Shown piece after piece: positions 8,622 to 15,663 of a stretch of DNA of 64,000 nt. Position 1 is the first letter of the stretch, and every line of letters starts with the position of its first letter. The position numbers and the translations under genes were made by a program. Below the pieces are notes generated by a model, which saw only the letters and a list, made by a program, of their open reading frames with translations, was not told where the DNA came from and searched no databases. The stretch comes from Faecalispora anaeroviscerum (GTDB lineage Bacteria; Bacillota; Clostridia; Oscillospirales; Acutalibacteraceae): positions 2,170,001-2,234,000 of the forward strand of contig NZ_CANOOQ010000001.1 of assembly GCF_947568225.1 (NCBI RefSeq). The letters run 5' to 3'.

Positions 8622-9419
8622 TTACAGAGCGATGTGAGCTGTGGAAGTGGGCTCCTTCATTCCAATGCGCTTTGCAACCTGAACGTAAACTTCCGGGTCA
8701 CCCGAAGTGCAAATGGTAAAGCTGCCTTCTCCCTCTTGCGCCAGAGAGTCCTTTTCCGTCAAGTAATCGCGAACAACATTGGCCTGCTCAAGGGCCGGAT
8801 TTATGAAGGAAAGCTCAGGGTAGCATTCTTTGAAATTCTTTTCAATAATGGGATAATGCGTGCATCCCAAAATGACGTGCTGAACCTGAGGGTCTCTGGA
8901 CAAAATGTTGTCGATCTGGGTGCGGATTTCAGTGTTAATGTCGTGCTGATTGAAGTCACCTCTGTCAACCAGCCCCGCCAGCAGCGGGCTGCCCTTGCCG
9001 GTCACCTGAACCTCCGGATCAAGCCGATGAATCAGCTTATCGTAGTTACCGGATGCAACGGTGAATTCCGTGGCAATCAGGCCAACTCTTTTGATTCCCG
9101 AATGCACCACATATGCAGCTGAAGGATCTACAATGCCGATGATCTTAAAATCAAAACCCGGTGTAAGTACGTCGACAAGAGTGGAAATGGTGTTGCAGGC
9201 AATCGCGACAACCTTTACTTCACGGTCGCCCAGGAAACGGAGCATTTTACGGCTCAGCTCTGTGATCTCCTCCGCAGTTCTGTTCCCATAAGGACAGTTG
9301 GCGCTATCGCCAAAATACAGGATGTCCTCATGAGGCAGGATACGCTGAATTTCTTTCGCAACAGTAAGCCCGCCAATGCCGGAATCCATTACCCCAATGG
9401 AGCCCTTTAAGTTTGACAT
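8622..9419 (-). CDS. murI: Glutamate racemase
   Basis: The 265-residue cofactor-independent racemase supplies D-glutamate for peptidoglycan. The two catalytic cysteines are in ACNTIS (Cys75) and GCTHYP (near 185), and the N-terminal MDSGIGGLTV motif and the FGDSANCPYG segment are canonical. The start chosen (MSNLKG) has AAAGGAGG upstream, and an in-frame extension of 51 codons to the left is unlike the family. It has its own promoter at 9483-9511. Confidence 0.95.
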   Translation of the reverse strand: MSNLKGSIGVMDSGIGGLTVAKEIQRILPHEDILYFGDSANCPYGNRTAEEITELSRKMLRFLGDREVKVVAIACNTISTLVDVLTPGFDFKIIGIVDPSAAYVVHSGIKRVGLIATEFTVASGNYDKLIHRLDPEVQVTGKGSPLLAGLVDRGDFNQHDINTEIRTQIDNILSRDPQVQHVILGCTHYPIIEKNFKECYPELSFINPALEQANVVRDYLTEKDSLAQEGEGSFTICTSGDPEVYVQVAKRIGMKEPTSTAHIAL

Positions 9420-9482
9420 AACAGCCTCCTTTGTGCCGCCGGGCAGTTGCCTGTCCGGACCGTCAAATAAATTCACGCCCTT

Positions 9483-9511
9483 ATTATAGTGCATTTGTTT
9501 TGCAAAGGCAA
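9483..9511 (-). promoter_or_regulatory. Promoter of murI
   Basis: On the minus strand TTGCCT (9506-9511) and TATAAT (9483-9488) with a 17-bp spacer, about 65 bp upstream of the start codon. Confidence 0.65.
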
Positions 9512-10190
9512 TAGGCTGAAAACGGCGATCAGCGGTGGATTCCGCCTTTGTTTGTCCTCTGTTCACGGACACGTGTAAATTCTACTTTTACAATAACGTA
9601 GTCTCCTTTTTTTCCCTTGTTTCGAGCCTTTTTTTCTTTTGTTTTACTATCCCTTGTATCACTCGAAGCCAGTCTCTCATTTTGCGGGCCATACCGCCCT
9701 CCTCACGGCATGAGCCGTTTCTCCAACCGCAATCTCTCTCTTTGGCAGTGCATAGAGTACAATCATGCCGAAAACGCAAGAACACCGTTCCTATCCCTTT
9801 TTTGCCGCCTCGGCCTGCGGCGCAGTTGGCCAACTTGTTCCAATAAAAGTTTGTTTCTTCCCAGAGTCTGTTTATGTGTATGTACCCTACCATATATTGA
9901 TTCCTGTGGTTTTGTAGTATTTTGATGTAATATGAAGTATCTAAAAATTTTGCACGTTTCTATCTGTAGCACCCTAAAAACATTCTATACAAAGGTAACA
10001 AATTTGGGCCTTGCAATTTCCATCTTCTGTCCTCGTAATGAATACAAATAATTCTTGAAAAAAATTAAAAAAATATGAATTTTTTTTGAACTGAGTGTAA
10101 ATACGGTCTTTTTCCTCGTTAGAAATTGCACTTTTTCCGCAATAATAACAGGGAGCAGTCGGTTTTCTTTCCTCACCAACAGGAAAAAAA
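9512..10190. other. Long intergenic region; possible 34-residue ORF
   Basis: Nothing certain is visible in these 680 bases. A minus-strand frame at 9588-9692 would encode a very basic 34-residue peptide (MARKMRDWLRV...) preceded by GGAGG five bases upstream. I would not call it without conservation data. The left half of the region is pyrimidine-rich on the plus strand and the right half (9900-10130) is AT-rich. Confidence 0.4.
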
Positions 10191-10221
10191 CAAAGGGGCG
10201 GCCACCCCGGCCGCCCCTTTG
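10191..10221 (-). terminator. Terminator of the lipoprotein hydrolase gene
   Basis: A perfect 13-bp stem (CAAAGGGGCGGCC, 5-base loop, complement) is followed on the minus strand by seven T residues, 17 bases after the stop. Confidence 0.9.
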
Positions 10222-10237
10222 TGTGAAAATCTAATTG

Positions 10238-11113
10238 TTATGCTGCCTTTTTTACTGTTTCTTTCTCACCTTGATCAATCAGATCCTTATAAAATTCCAA
10301 AAAGCTGTTGTTGCCTTCCGCGACCATAGCTTCCGGGTGGAACTGAACGCCTACAATATAAGTATTGTCTTCCTTCACGATGCCTTCAACAATCCCATCA
10401 GGGGCTTTCGCGACGATTTTCAGGTTTTTGCCCAAATCCTTAACGGACTGATGGTGCCACGAATTGACGGTGTATTCCCCCTTGCCGCCAAACGCGTCCG
10501 CAATCAGGTTGTTCGCATCCACGTTGACCTGGTGCTTGACAAATACTTCGCCCTTCGGGTCGCGGTGAATGACTTGAACGTCGGATTTATGCATACTGGG
10601 GAAATCCTGATACAGCGTCCCTCCGCAAACTACGTTGAGGAACTGCATGCCGCGGCAGGTACACAAAGTTGGCATATCCGCCGCAATTGCAGCTTTCAAA
10701 AGCAAGGAATCGGAGGTGTCACGCGCAGCGTTTACCGTTTCGAGCTTCGGGTCGGGCTTTTCATTATAATAGAGTTGGGGATCGATGTCCTCGCCACCGG
10801 TCATGACCAGTGCAGAAACCTCGCTGAGGGCTTCTTTGGCTTCGGCTTCCGTTTTAATCTGCGGCAGGAAGACAGGCTCGCCGCCGGCCTTTGTCACCGC
10901 GTCAGCATACATCTGTATGTACTCGTCGACTTTGTCGGCTGCCCACGAAACGCCGACCTTGACTTTGGTGTCGTCTGCCTTCACCGCAGACGACGCAGGC
11001 GATGCGGAGCTCTCCGGAGCTTTTGATTGAGTTGAGGAACCATTGCAGGCTGCCATTGAAATGCTAAGGGACACTGCCAGAAGAAGTGCGCTAATTTTCT
11101 TGACCTTTTCCAT
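10238..11113 (-). CDS. Lipoprotein gamma-glutamyl-gamma-aminobutyrate hydrolase-like (peptidase C26)
   Basis: The 291-residue protein has a lipoprotein signal (hydrophobic 8-22, lipobox SMAAC, Cys23), then a Ser/Ala-rich linker to about residue 48, and then a class I glutamine-amidotransferase-like fold. The nucleophile Cys153 is in CTCRGMQ, and His259 and Glu261 are in VQFHPEA, so the triad is complete. The PuuD-type family cleaves gamma-glutamyl bonds, usually in the cytosol. Here the enzyme would be anchored outside the membrane, so the substrate could be an exogenous gamma-glutamyl compound or a cell-wall fragment. Start supported by AAAAGGAGAGG. Confidence 0.8.
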   Translation of the reverse strand: MEKVKKISALLLAVSLSISMAACNGSSTQSKAPESSASPASSAVKADDTKVKVGVSWAADKVDEYIQMYADAVTKAGGEPVFLPQIKTEAEAKEALSEVSALVMTGGEDIDPQLYYNEKPDPKLETVNAARDTSDSLLLKAAIAADMPTLCTCRGMQFLNVVCGGTLYQDFPSMHKSDVQVIHRDPKGEVFVKHQVNVDANNLIADAFGGKGEYTVNSWHHQSVKDLGKNLKIVAKAPDGIVEGIVKEDNTYIVGVQFHPEAMVAEGNNSFLEFYKDLIDQGEKETVKKAA

Positions 11114-11279
11114 GTTTTCCTCTCCTTTTGAATGGTAATAAATTAGACCTCTTACAGAGCACATCCTGAAAAAGCACCGAATGATATACTGCAAGAAGTC
11201 TTATTTACTAAAAGTAATCCACAGTATTCAAAATAATGCAACAAAAATACAAAAAACTACAATGACCGACAAAAAAATT

Positions 11280-11765
11280 TTAAGGCTTTGGCTTTCTCCA
11301 GCGAGCCTTGCCGCTAATTTGCTCCACCGGAATTTTCACGATCTCCATGCGGTCTACGCCGCCCTCAATCTTCTTTTTCAGAAACATGCCGCCATCCGGC
11401 AGGCCGTATTTGTCACACAGTATTCGAAGCACCTGAATCTTTTCGTCGCGGTCTGTGACAAACTCCGCCCGGCCGGTCGCAATCGCGCTCTCAAAATCGG
11501 TGGTGTACTGCTCGGGATACAGCAGAGTCTGACCAACACACGTCACACAGACGCGGGAATCCTTTTTCAGGTTGTCCAGCTTCTGGCCTTCCTTTGCCAT
11601 GTGAATATAAATAACGCGGTCCTTCACCACACAAGAAATCGGCACTCCGTAGGGCGCCCCGTCGTCCGCGTTTACGGTGCAGAGCGTTGCATATTCGGCG
11701 TTCTCCAGAATCTGATAAGCCTCGTCTTCTGTAATCTGTCTTTCTTTTTTTCTCATAGGACGCAT
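11280..11765 (-). CDS. Pyridoxamine 5'-phosphate oxidase-family flavoprotein (NimA-like)
   Basis: The 161-residue protein resembles the split-barrel FMN-binding family that includes the NimA 5-nitroimidazole reductases. The pattern MRRxxRxI near the N terminus, EYATLCTVNADDGAPYGVPI (about 24-43) and the IHMAKEGQKLDNL segment are typical of that group. It probably binds FMN and reduces an unknown electrophile. Antibiotic resistance should not be assumed. The start has AAAGGACAGG upstream, and it stands alone between two intergenic gaps. Confidence 0.75.
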   Translation of the reverse strand: MRPMRKKERQITEDEAYQILENAEYATLCTVNADDGAPYGVPISCVVKDRVIYIHMAKEGQKLDNLKKDSRVCVTCVGQTLLYPEQYTTDFESAIATGRAEFVTDRDEKIQVLRILCDKYGLPDGGMFLKKKIEGGVDRMEIVKIPVEQISGKARWRKPKP

Positions 11766-11905
11766 AATGAATCCTGTCCTTTCTGTCTTTAATTGATATT
11801 AAAATAAAAGTTCTTCTTGCGTGCATGATACCTTATTTCCCTGAAAAATACAAGAAGCACGCAAGCCCATTGCAGCGTTTCAGCAGAAACGCCGCAGCGC
11901 TTTTC

Positions 11906-11934
11906 TTTACACAAAATCTGTGATGTGGTACAAT
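11906..11934 (+). promoter_or_regulatory. Promoter of dcd
   Basis: TTTACA (11906-11911) and TACAAT (11929-11934) separated by 17 bp, about 40 bp upstream of the dcd start. Confidence 0.65.
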
Positions 11935-11974
11935 AGCAGCAAATACCGACCGCACAAAGGAGAGCGCTTTCGTC

Positions 11975-12505
11975 ATGATATTATCGGGAAAAGAGATTCT
12001 AAAGCATCTGGGCAAAGAAATCATCATCGACCCGTATGATGAAACGAAGATGAACCCGAACAGCTATAATTTATCCTTGCACAATGAGCTTTTAGTTTAC
12101 GACGCCCCCGTGCTGGATATGAAAACCCCCAACCCCGCAACTCTGATTACCATTCCGCCGGAGGGCCTTACTCTGGCCCCGGGCCGTTTGTATTTGGGCC
12201 GCACCCGGGAATTCACAAAAACCGAAGGGTTTGTGCCTATGCTGGAGGGGCGCTCCTCCATCGGCCGGCTTGGGATGTGCATCCACGCCACGGCAGGGTT
12301 CGGCGATGTGGGCTTTGCCGGCTTCTGGACACTGGAGATTTTCGTTGTACAGCCACTGATCATCTACCCGGACGTAGAGGTCTGCCAGATTTATTACCAT
12401 ACACTCAATGGGGAATACGACGCGTATTGCAGCGGCAAATACCAGAACAACAAAGGGATTCAGCCCAGCCTGCTGTATAAAGACTTTGAGAAGAACCAGA
12501 AATAA
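11975..12505 (+). CDS. dcd: dCTP deaminase
   Basis: The 176-residue enzyme deaminates dCTP to dUTP (some relatives carry on to dUMP). Family motifs are clear: PNSYNLSLH (28-36), the EGRSSIGRLG segment with the catalytic region, and HATAGFGDVGFAGFWTLE. It is slightly shorter than the usual 185-195 residues but has no visible gap. Start is supported by AAGGAG upstream, and a strong terminator follows. The dUTPase gene dut lies 3 kb away on the other strand, so both enzymes of the dCTP-to-dUMP route are encoded here. Confidence 0.9.
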   Translation: MILSGKEILKHLGKEIIIDPYDETKMNPNSYNLSLHNELLVYDAPVLDMKTPNPATLITIPPEGLTLAPGRLYLGRTREFTKTEGFVPMLEGRSSIGRLGMCIHATAGFGDVGFAGFWTLEIFVVQPLIIYPDVEVCQIYYHTLNGEYDAYCSGKYQNNKGIQPSLLYKDFEKNQK

Positions 12506-12531
12506 CGCTCCGTTTGCACTTAACTTAAAAA

Positions 12532-12561
12532 AAGAAGGCTCCGTTTTGGAGCCTTCTTTTT
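12532..12561 (+). terminator. Terminator of dcd
   Basis: 11-bp stem AAGAAGGCTCC / GGAGCCTTCTT with loop GTTTT, followed by a T-run. Confidence 0.9.
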
Positions 12562-12811
12562 CATTTCAAAATCAAAGTGTTTGCTTTTCAAATTCCCTCA
12601 AACCTTTTTCATTATATAATAATGCTCTATATACTCAAGAATCAAATTTTCGGTATCCGCTCAAAAAGAAGCAGGCCCTTGTCTTTTTCCACAAGGGCTG
12701 GATAAAGTGTGGAAAACGGTCTTTCTACCCAGAACAAAATAATAACCGGATTTAAAAAATCCGGCACGTTTGCACTAAAGGTGATCATTTTTCTCGCTTT
12801 TGCAATTCATC
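12562..12811. other. Intergenic region without recognised gene
   Basis: About 250 bases between the dcd terminator and the promoter of the first structured RNA. It has weak hairpins only (for example CCTTGTC...CACAAGG near 12677-12695). No credible coding frame. Confidence 0.5.
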
Positions 12812-12840
12812 TTGCAATTTTTGGAAAAAACTGGTATGAT
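12812..12840 (+). promoter_or_regulatory. Promoter of structured RNA 1
   Basis: TTGCAA (12812-12817) and TATGAT (12835-12840) with a 17-bp spacer. Transcription would start near 12847, just before the outer stem of the RNA. Confidence 0.65.
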
Positions 12841-12846
12841 TTATCT

Positions 12847-13092
12847 CGTAAGGTACAATTAAGTGCAAAGCGGGAACGGAGTGCAGCAACACTCCGTCCC
12901 CTGCTACGGAGAAACACCCTCCATAACAACAGCTTTCGCTGCGAATTGCAAGCACAATTATAACCCATTTTCTCCCTTTTGTACAGAGGGGAGGGAGAAA
13001 GCCCCGAATGGGAATTGTGAGTTGCACTTGAAATAGTAGCGCTGTGTTATGGAAGCACCCCTTATGAGGGATTCCGTGACCAGCGCTTTTTT
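12847..13092 (+). ncRNA. Structured non-coding RNA 1, family not identified
   Basis: No protein frame fits, but base pairing is extensive. An outer stem AAGTGCAA (12861-12868) pairs with 13022-13029. Inside it are a hairpin CGGAGTG/CACTCCG (12877-12896), a small CAGC-TTTC-GCTG hairpin (12930-12941) and a long arm built from CACAATT (12953), CCCATT (12964) and TTCTCCCT (12970) with their complements at 12992-13019. A terminator (AGCGCTG at 13038, CAGCGCT at 13081, then TTTTTT) closes the transcript. With a promoter in front and no gene behind, it looks like a trans-acting RNA of about 245 nt. 6S RNA and the raiA RNA are candidates to test; I cannot assign either. Confidence 0.65.
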
Positions 13093-13097
13093 GCTGC

Positions 13098-13343
13098 CTT
13101 ACAGACAAAGGCAAAGCGGAGCCGGGTTTCTGGATATTTATAGGATAGACCAGGAATTCAGGAAGCAGATTCCCAACATGATATTGCAGTCCCTTTAAAA
13201 CCGCGGGCCGCCCCCGGCACCGTGGCCCCGGCTCCGCCGCGCTATTGTCTGTAAGAAAGCCTTTCCCGCACGCATCGCCCGTGTGCGGCTGCCGGCCATT
13301 TAGGCCGTAAGCGCTGTCCCTCGTTTTGAGGGGCGGCGCTGTT
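13098..13343 (+). ncRNA. Structured non-coding RNA 2, family not identified
   Basis: Starting six bases after the T-run of RNA 1, a second structured stretch is closed by an 11-bp perfect stem, CTTACAGACAA (13098-13108) with 13245-13255. Inside it GCGGAGCCGGG (13116-13126) pairs perfectly with 13227-13237, and TTTCTGG/CCAGGAA forms an inner hairpin (13127-13156). A CCGCAC/GTGCGG hairpin follows near 13269-13291, then a terminator (AGCGCTGTCCCTC...GAGGGGCGGCGCT, eight T). A weak promoter (TTGCAC, 17 bp, TGTTAT) overlaps the end of RNA 1. It may be a separate RNA or a read-through extension of RNA 1. Confidence 0.55.
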
Positions 13344-13378
13344 TTTTTTGCAAGCTCAGTCTGCCTGCTTTCGCAGAA

Positions 13379-13700
13379 CTTGCCCTCGTGCCGGGGCGAG
13401 GCTTTGCTTTTCTCCTAAGAGAATTTATTTTTTCTCCGGGGGGACCCGTGGGGATTCTGCTGGCGCAGGCTTGCCCCTCATGCCGGGGCGGGCACTTCCT
13501 TTCGCGGCGAGGCGAAAGGAAGCAAAGGCTCGCCAAAGGACACCTTTGGAATCCGTTTGGGGAACAATCCCTTATTGCGTAAACGAAACCCCTCGGGAAG
13601 GCGCTCCATTGAAAATGCCCACTCTCCGAGCTTCATCTGAACATAAGTCTTGCTGTCCCGTCTGTCGGCGGGCATTTTCAAAGCGCTCTCGTTGGCTCGC
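13379..13700 (+). repeat. Modular palindromic repeat, copy B
   Basis: A partial core (TTGCCCTCGTGCCGGGGCGAGGC) at 13379 precedes a full forward copy from the TCTGCTGGCGCAGG core (13456) through the CCAAAGG-ACA-CCTTTGG hairpin to the GAAAATGCCC...GGGCATTTTC module and the GCGCTCTCGTTGGCTCG end at 13700. Almost identical to copy C over roughly 240 bp. Confidence 0.8.
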
Positions 13701-13782
13701 AGTTTGTAGGTGCGGCTTCGCCTCTGAACACGATTAGCAAACTACTTTTTCTCACAAAACAAGACATGCAATGTAAAAGAAT

Positions 13783-14196
13783 TTGTTTTTTTCTCCGGGG
13801 TTTCCCCGTGGAATTCTGCTGGCGCAGGCTTGCCCCTCATGCCGGGGCGGGCACTTCCTTTCGCGGCGAGGCGAAAGGAAGCAAAGGCTCGCCAAAGGAC
13901 ACCTTTGGAATCCGTTTGGGGAACAATCCCTTATTGCGTAAACGAAAACCTTCGGGAAGGCGCTCCATTGAAAATGCCCACTCTCCGAGCTTCATCGGGA
14001 AACAAGCGAAGCAATCCCGTCTGTCGGCGGGCATTTTCAAAGCGCTCTCGTTGGCTCGGAGAGGGGGAGCCTTACGGTAGCTTTGATTGACTATAAGTTC
14101 AACCATAGTTTTGATTTGTCGATTTGCAGAGCAAATCTTGCTCCAGCAAAAAACGCGGCGAAGCCGCCTAGAAACTTCGAGCCAACGAGAGCGCTC
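13783..14196 (+). repeat. Modular palindromic repeat, copy C with inverted-repeat-bounded module
   Basis: Same modules as copy B, continuing into a 157-bp module (14040-14196) flanked by AAGCGCTCTCGTTGGCTCG and its perfect complement over 18 bases. That module is homologous to 1147-1285 in copy A (shared GATTTGTCGATTTGCAGAGC and GCGGCGAAGCCGC), so copies A and C carry the same blocks in opposite order and orientation. Confidence 0.8.
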
Positions 14197-14432
14197 GGTA
14201 AGGGTGCGCCGCCGAACGAAAGCGGCACACTGCCTATCCCCACAAAGCAAGGCGCGTGCGCACTTTCCATAGAGCGCCTTTCCGGCGGCTATTGTTAATG
14301 GGAGCAGGAACCGTTCCCAAAAACGGATTCCGAAGGCGGAGCCTTGGGCGAATCTTTGTTTACTTTCTTTTCGTAAAGAAAGTAAATGCCCGCCCCGGCA
14401 TGAGGGGCAACCCCTGCGCCAGCAGAATCTTC
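14197..14432 (-). repeat. Modular repeat variant, tandem copy 1
   Basis: From the end of copy C to the CGCCAGCAGAATC core. Bases 14181-14429 are nearly identical to 14517-14766, 336 bp further on. Contains the AAGTAAA hairpin (TTTACTTTC/GAAAGTAAA) and the GCCCCGGCATGAGGGGC hairpin in inverted orientation relative to copies B and C. Confidence 0.75.
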
Positions 14433-14516
14433 CCTTGCGGGAACCGCAATAAAAAAACAGCCCCTCTCGCGAAAGCAAGAGAAAAAAGAACCGGCACGCA
14501 GTGCCGCTCTCCCCGT

Positions 14517-14768
14517 GCCAACGAGAGCGCTCGGTAAGGGTGCGCCGCCGAATGAAACCGGCACACTGCCTGTTCCCACAAAGCAAGGCGCGTGCGCACT
14601 TACCATAGAGCGCCTTTCCGGCGGCTATTGTTAATGGGAGCAGGAACCGTTCCCAAAAACGGATTCCGAAGGCGGAGCCTTGGGCGAATCTTTGTTTACT
14701 TTCTTTTCGTAAAGAAAGTAAATGCCCGCCCCGGCACGAGGGGCAACCCCTGCGCCAGCAGAATCTCC
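14517..14768 (-). repeat. Modular repeat variant, tandem copy 2
   Basis: Second copy of the 14181-14429 sequence, with only scattered single-base differences. A further partial core (GCCCCGGTATGAGGGGGC) is at 14871-14888, directly before the stop codon of the DUF4321 gene. Confidence 0.75.
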
Positions 14769-14904
14769 CTTTACCAGGGAAAACCGCCACAAATCACGCT
14801 CCGGCGCATAGCGCCGCCGAACGGAAACGGCAAACTATCTGTTCTCGCTCAAACGAGAGAAAAACAACATGCCCCGGTATGAGGGGGCAGGCTAAATCTG
14901 CCCG

Positions 14905-15171
14905 TCAGGCCCGCAGACGGATCGCGCTGAACGCGAGAATCGCCACCGCGAGCAGCAGCGCCTGCGCTACATTAATATTAACCATCAGCCCGAATGTAAA
15001 ATTGACCACCGCCAGATCAACCGTGACCGGCTTTAAACCGAAATCGGCGCTCATGCCCAGCCACGCGAGAAGCGGAAGCTTCGCCGTTACCGTGCCGAGC
15101 AGCTTGCCCAGCACCACTGCCAGCACAAGCAGAATAACCAGAAACAAATTTTTCAGCCAATTATGTTTCAT
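14905..15171 (-). CDS. DUF4321 small membrane protein
   Basis: The 88-residue protein has a positively charged N terminus, a membrane segment at about 9-29, and a second hydrophobic region at about 62-84. Size, layout and the internal glycine/leucine pattern fit the DUF4321 family found in Clostridia, whose function is unknown. It is the last gene of a minus-strand group with dut (25-bp gap) and the U32 gene, so co-transcription is likely. Its 3' end abuts the repeat array. Confidence 0.7.
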   Translation of the reverse strand: MKHNWLKNLFLVILLVLAVVLGKLLGTVTAKLPLLAWLGMSADFGLKPVTVDLAVVNFTFGLMVNINVAQALLLAVAILAFSAIRLRA

Positions 15172-15195
15172 TGTGGTTCTCCTCTTTTCTATCCG

Positions 15196-15639
15196 TTACC
15201 GTTTTCCGGTGGAGCCGAATCCTCCGGCGCCGCGCTCGGTGCTGTCCAGCTCTTCTGCCTCCTGCACCGGCGGCAGAAGCACCGGCGAAATCACCAACTG
15301 GGCAATCCGCTCCCCGGGCTGGATGGTATAAGGCTCCTGCCCCAGATTACAAAGCCCAACACGGATTTCACCCCGGTAATCACTGTCGATGACGCCGACA
15401 CTGTTCGAAAGGGTAATGCCATGGCGCACGGCCAAGCCGCTGCGGGCATATACAAGCCCCACCCACTCCGCCGTGGGCAACGCCATCGCCAGCCCGGTTG
15501 GGATCATCGCCCGGCCGCCCGGCGGCAGAAGCACCGGCTCCTCCATGCAGGCCGTAAGATCCATCCCTGCGCTGCCGGGGGTGGCCCTCTGCGGAATCAC
15601 CGCATTCGGGTGCAATTTTTGAAATCGAATGGGTTCCAT
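15196..15639 (-). CDS. dut: Deoxyuridine 5'-triphosphate nucleotidohydrolase (dUTPase)
   Basis: The 147-residue enzyme hydrolyses dUTP to dUMP and pyrophosphate, keeping uracil out of DNA and supplying thymidylate synthesis. All five motifs of the trimeric dUTPase family are visible: PGSAGMDL, ARSGLA, GVIDSDYRGEI, GERIAQLV and the C-terminal glycine-rich RGAGGFGSTGK. Length is normal. It lies between the U32 gene and the DUF4321 gene with short gaps, and with dcd nearby the window encodes both steps from dCTP to dUMP. Confidence 0.95.
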   Translation of the reverse strand: MEPIRFQKLHPNAVIPQRATPGSAGMDLTACMEEPVLLPPGGRAMIPTGLAMALPTAEWVGLVYARSGLAVRHGITLSNSVGVIDSDYRGEIRVGLCNLGQEPYTIQPGERIAQLVISPVLLPPVQEAEELDSTERGAGGFGSTGKR

Positions 15640-15663
15640 TGTTGTTCCTCCTGCCTGATTTTG

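Noticed and set aside
13837..14790. 317-codon open frame on the minus strand across the repeat array
   Set aside because: It runs through several copies of the palindromic repeat and contains the same translated segment twice. It has no ribosome site or domain, so it is an artefact of repeats.
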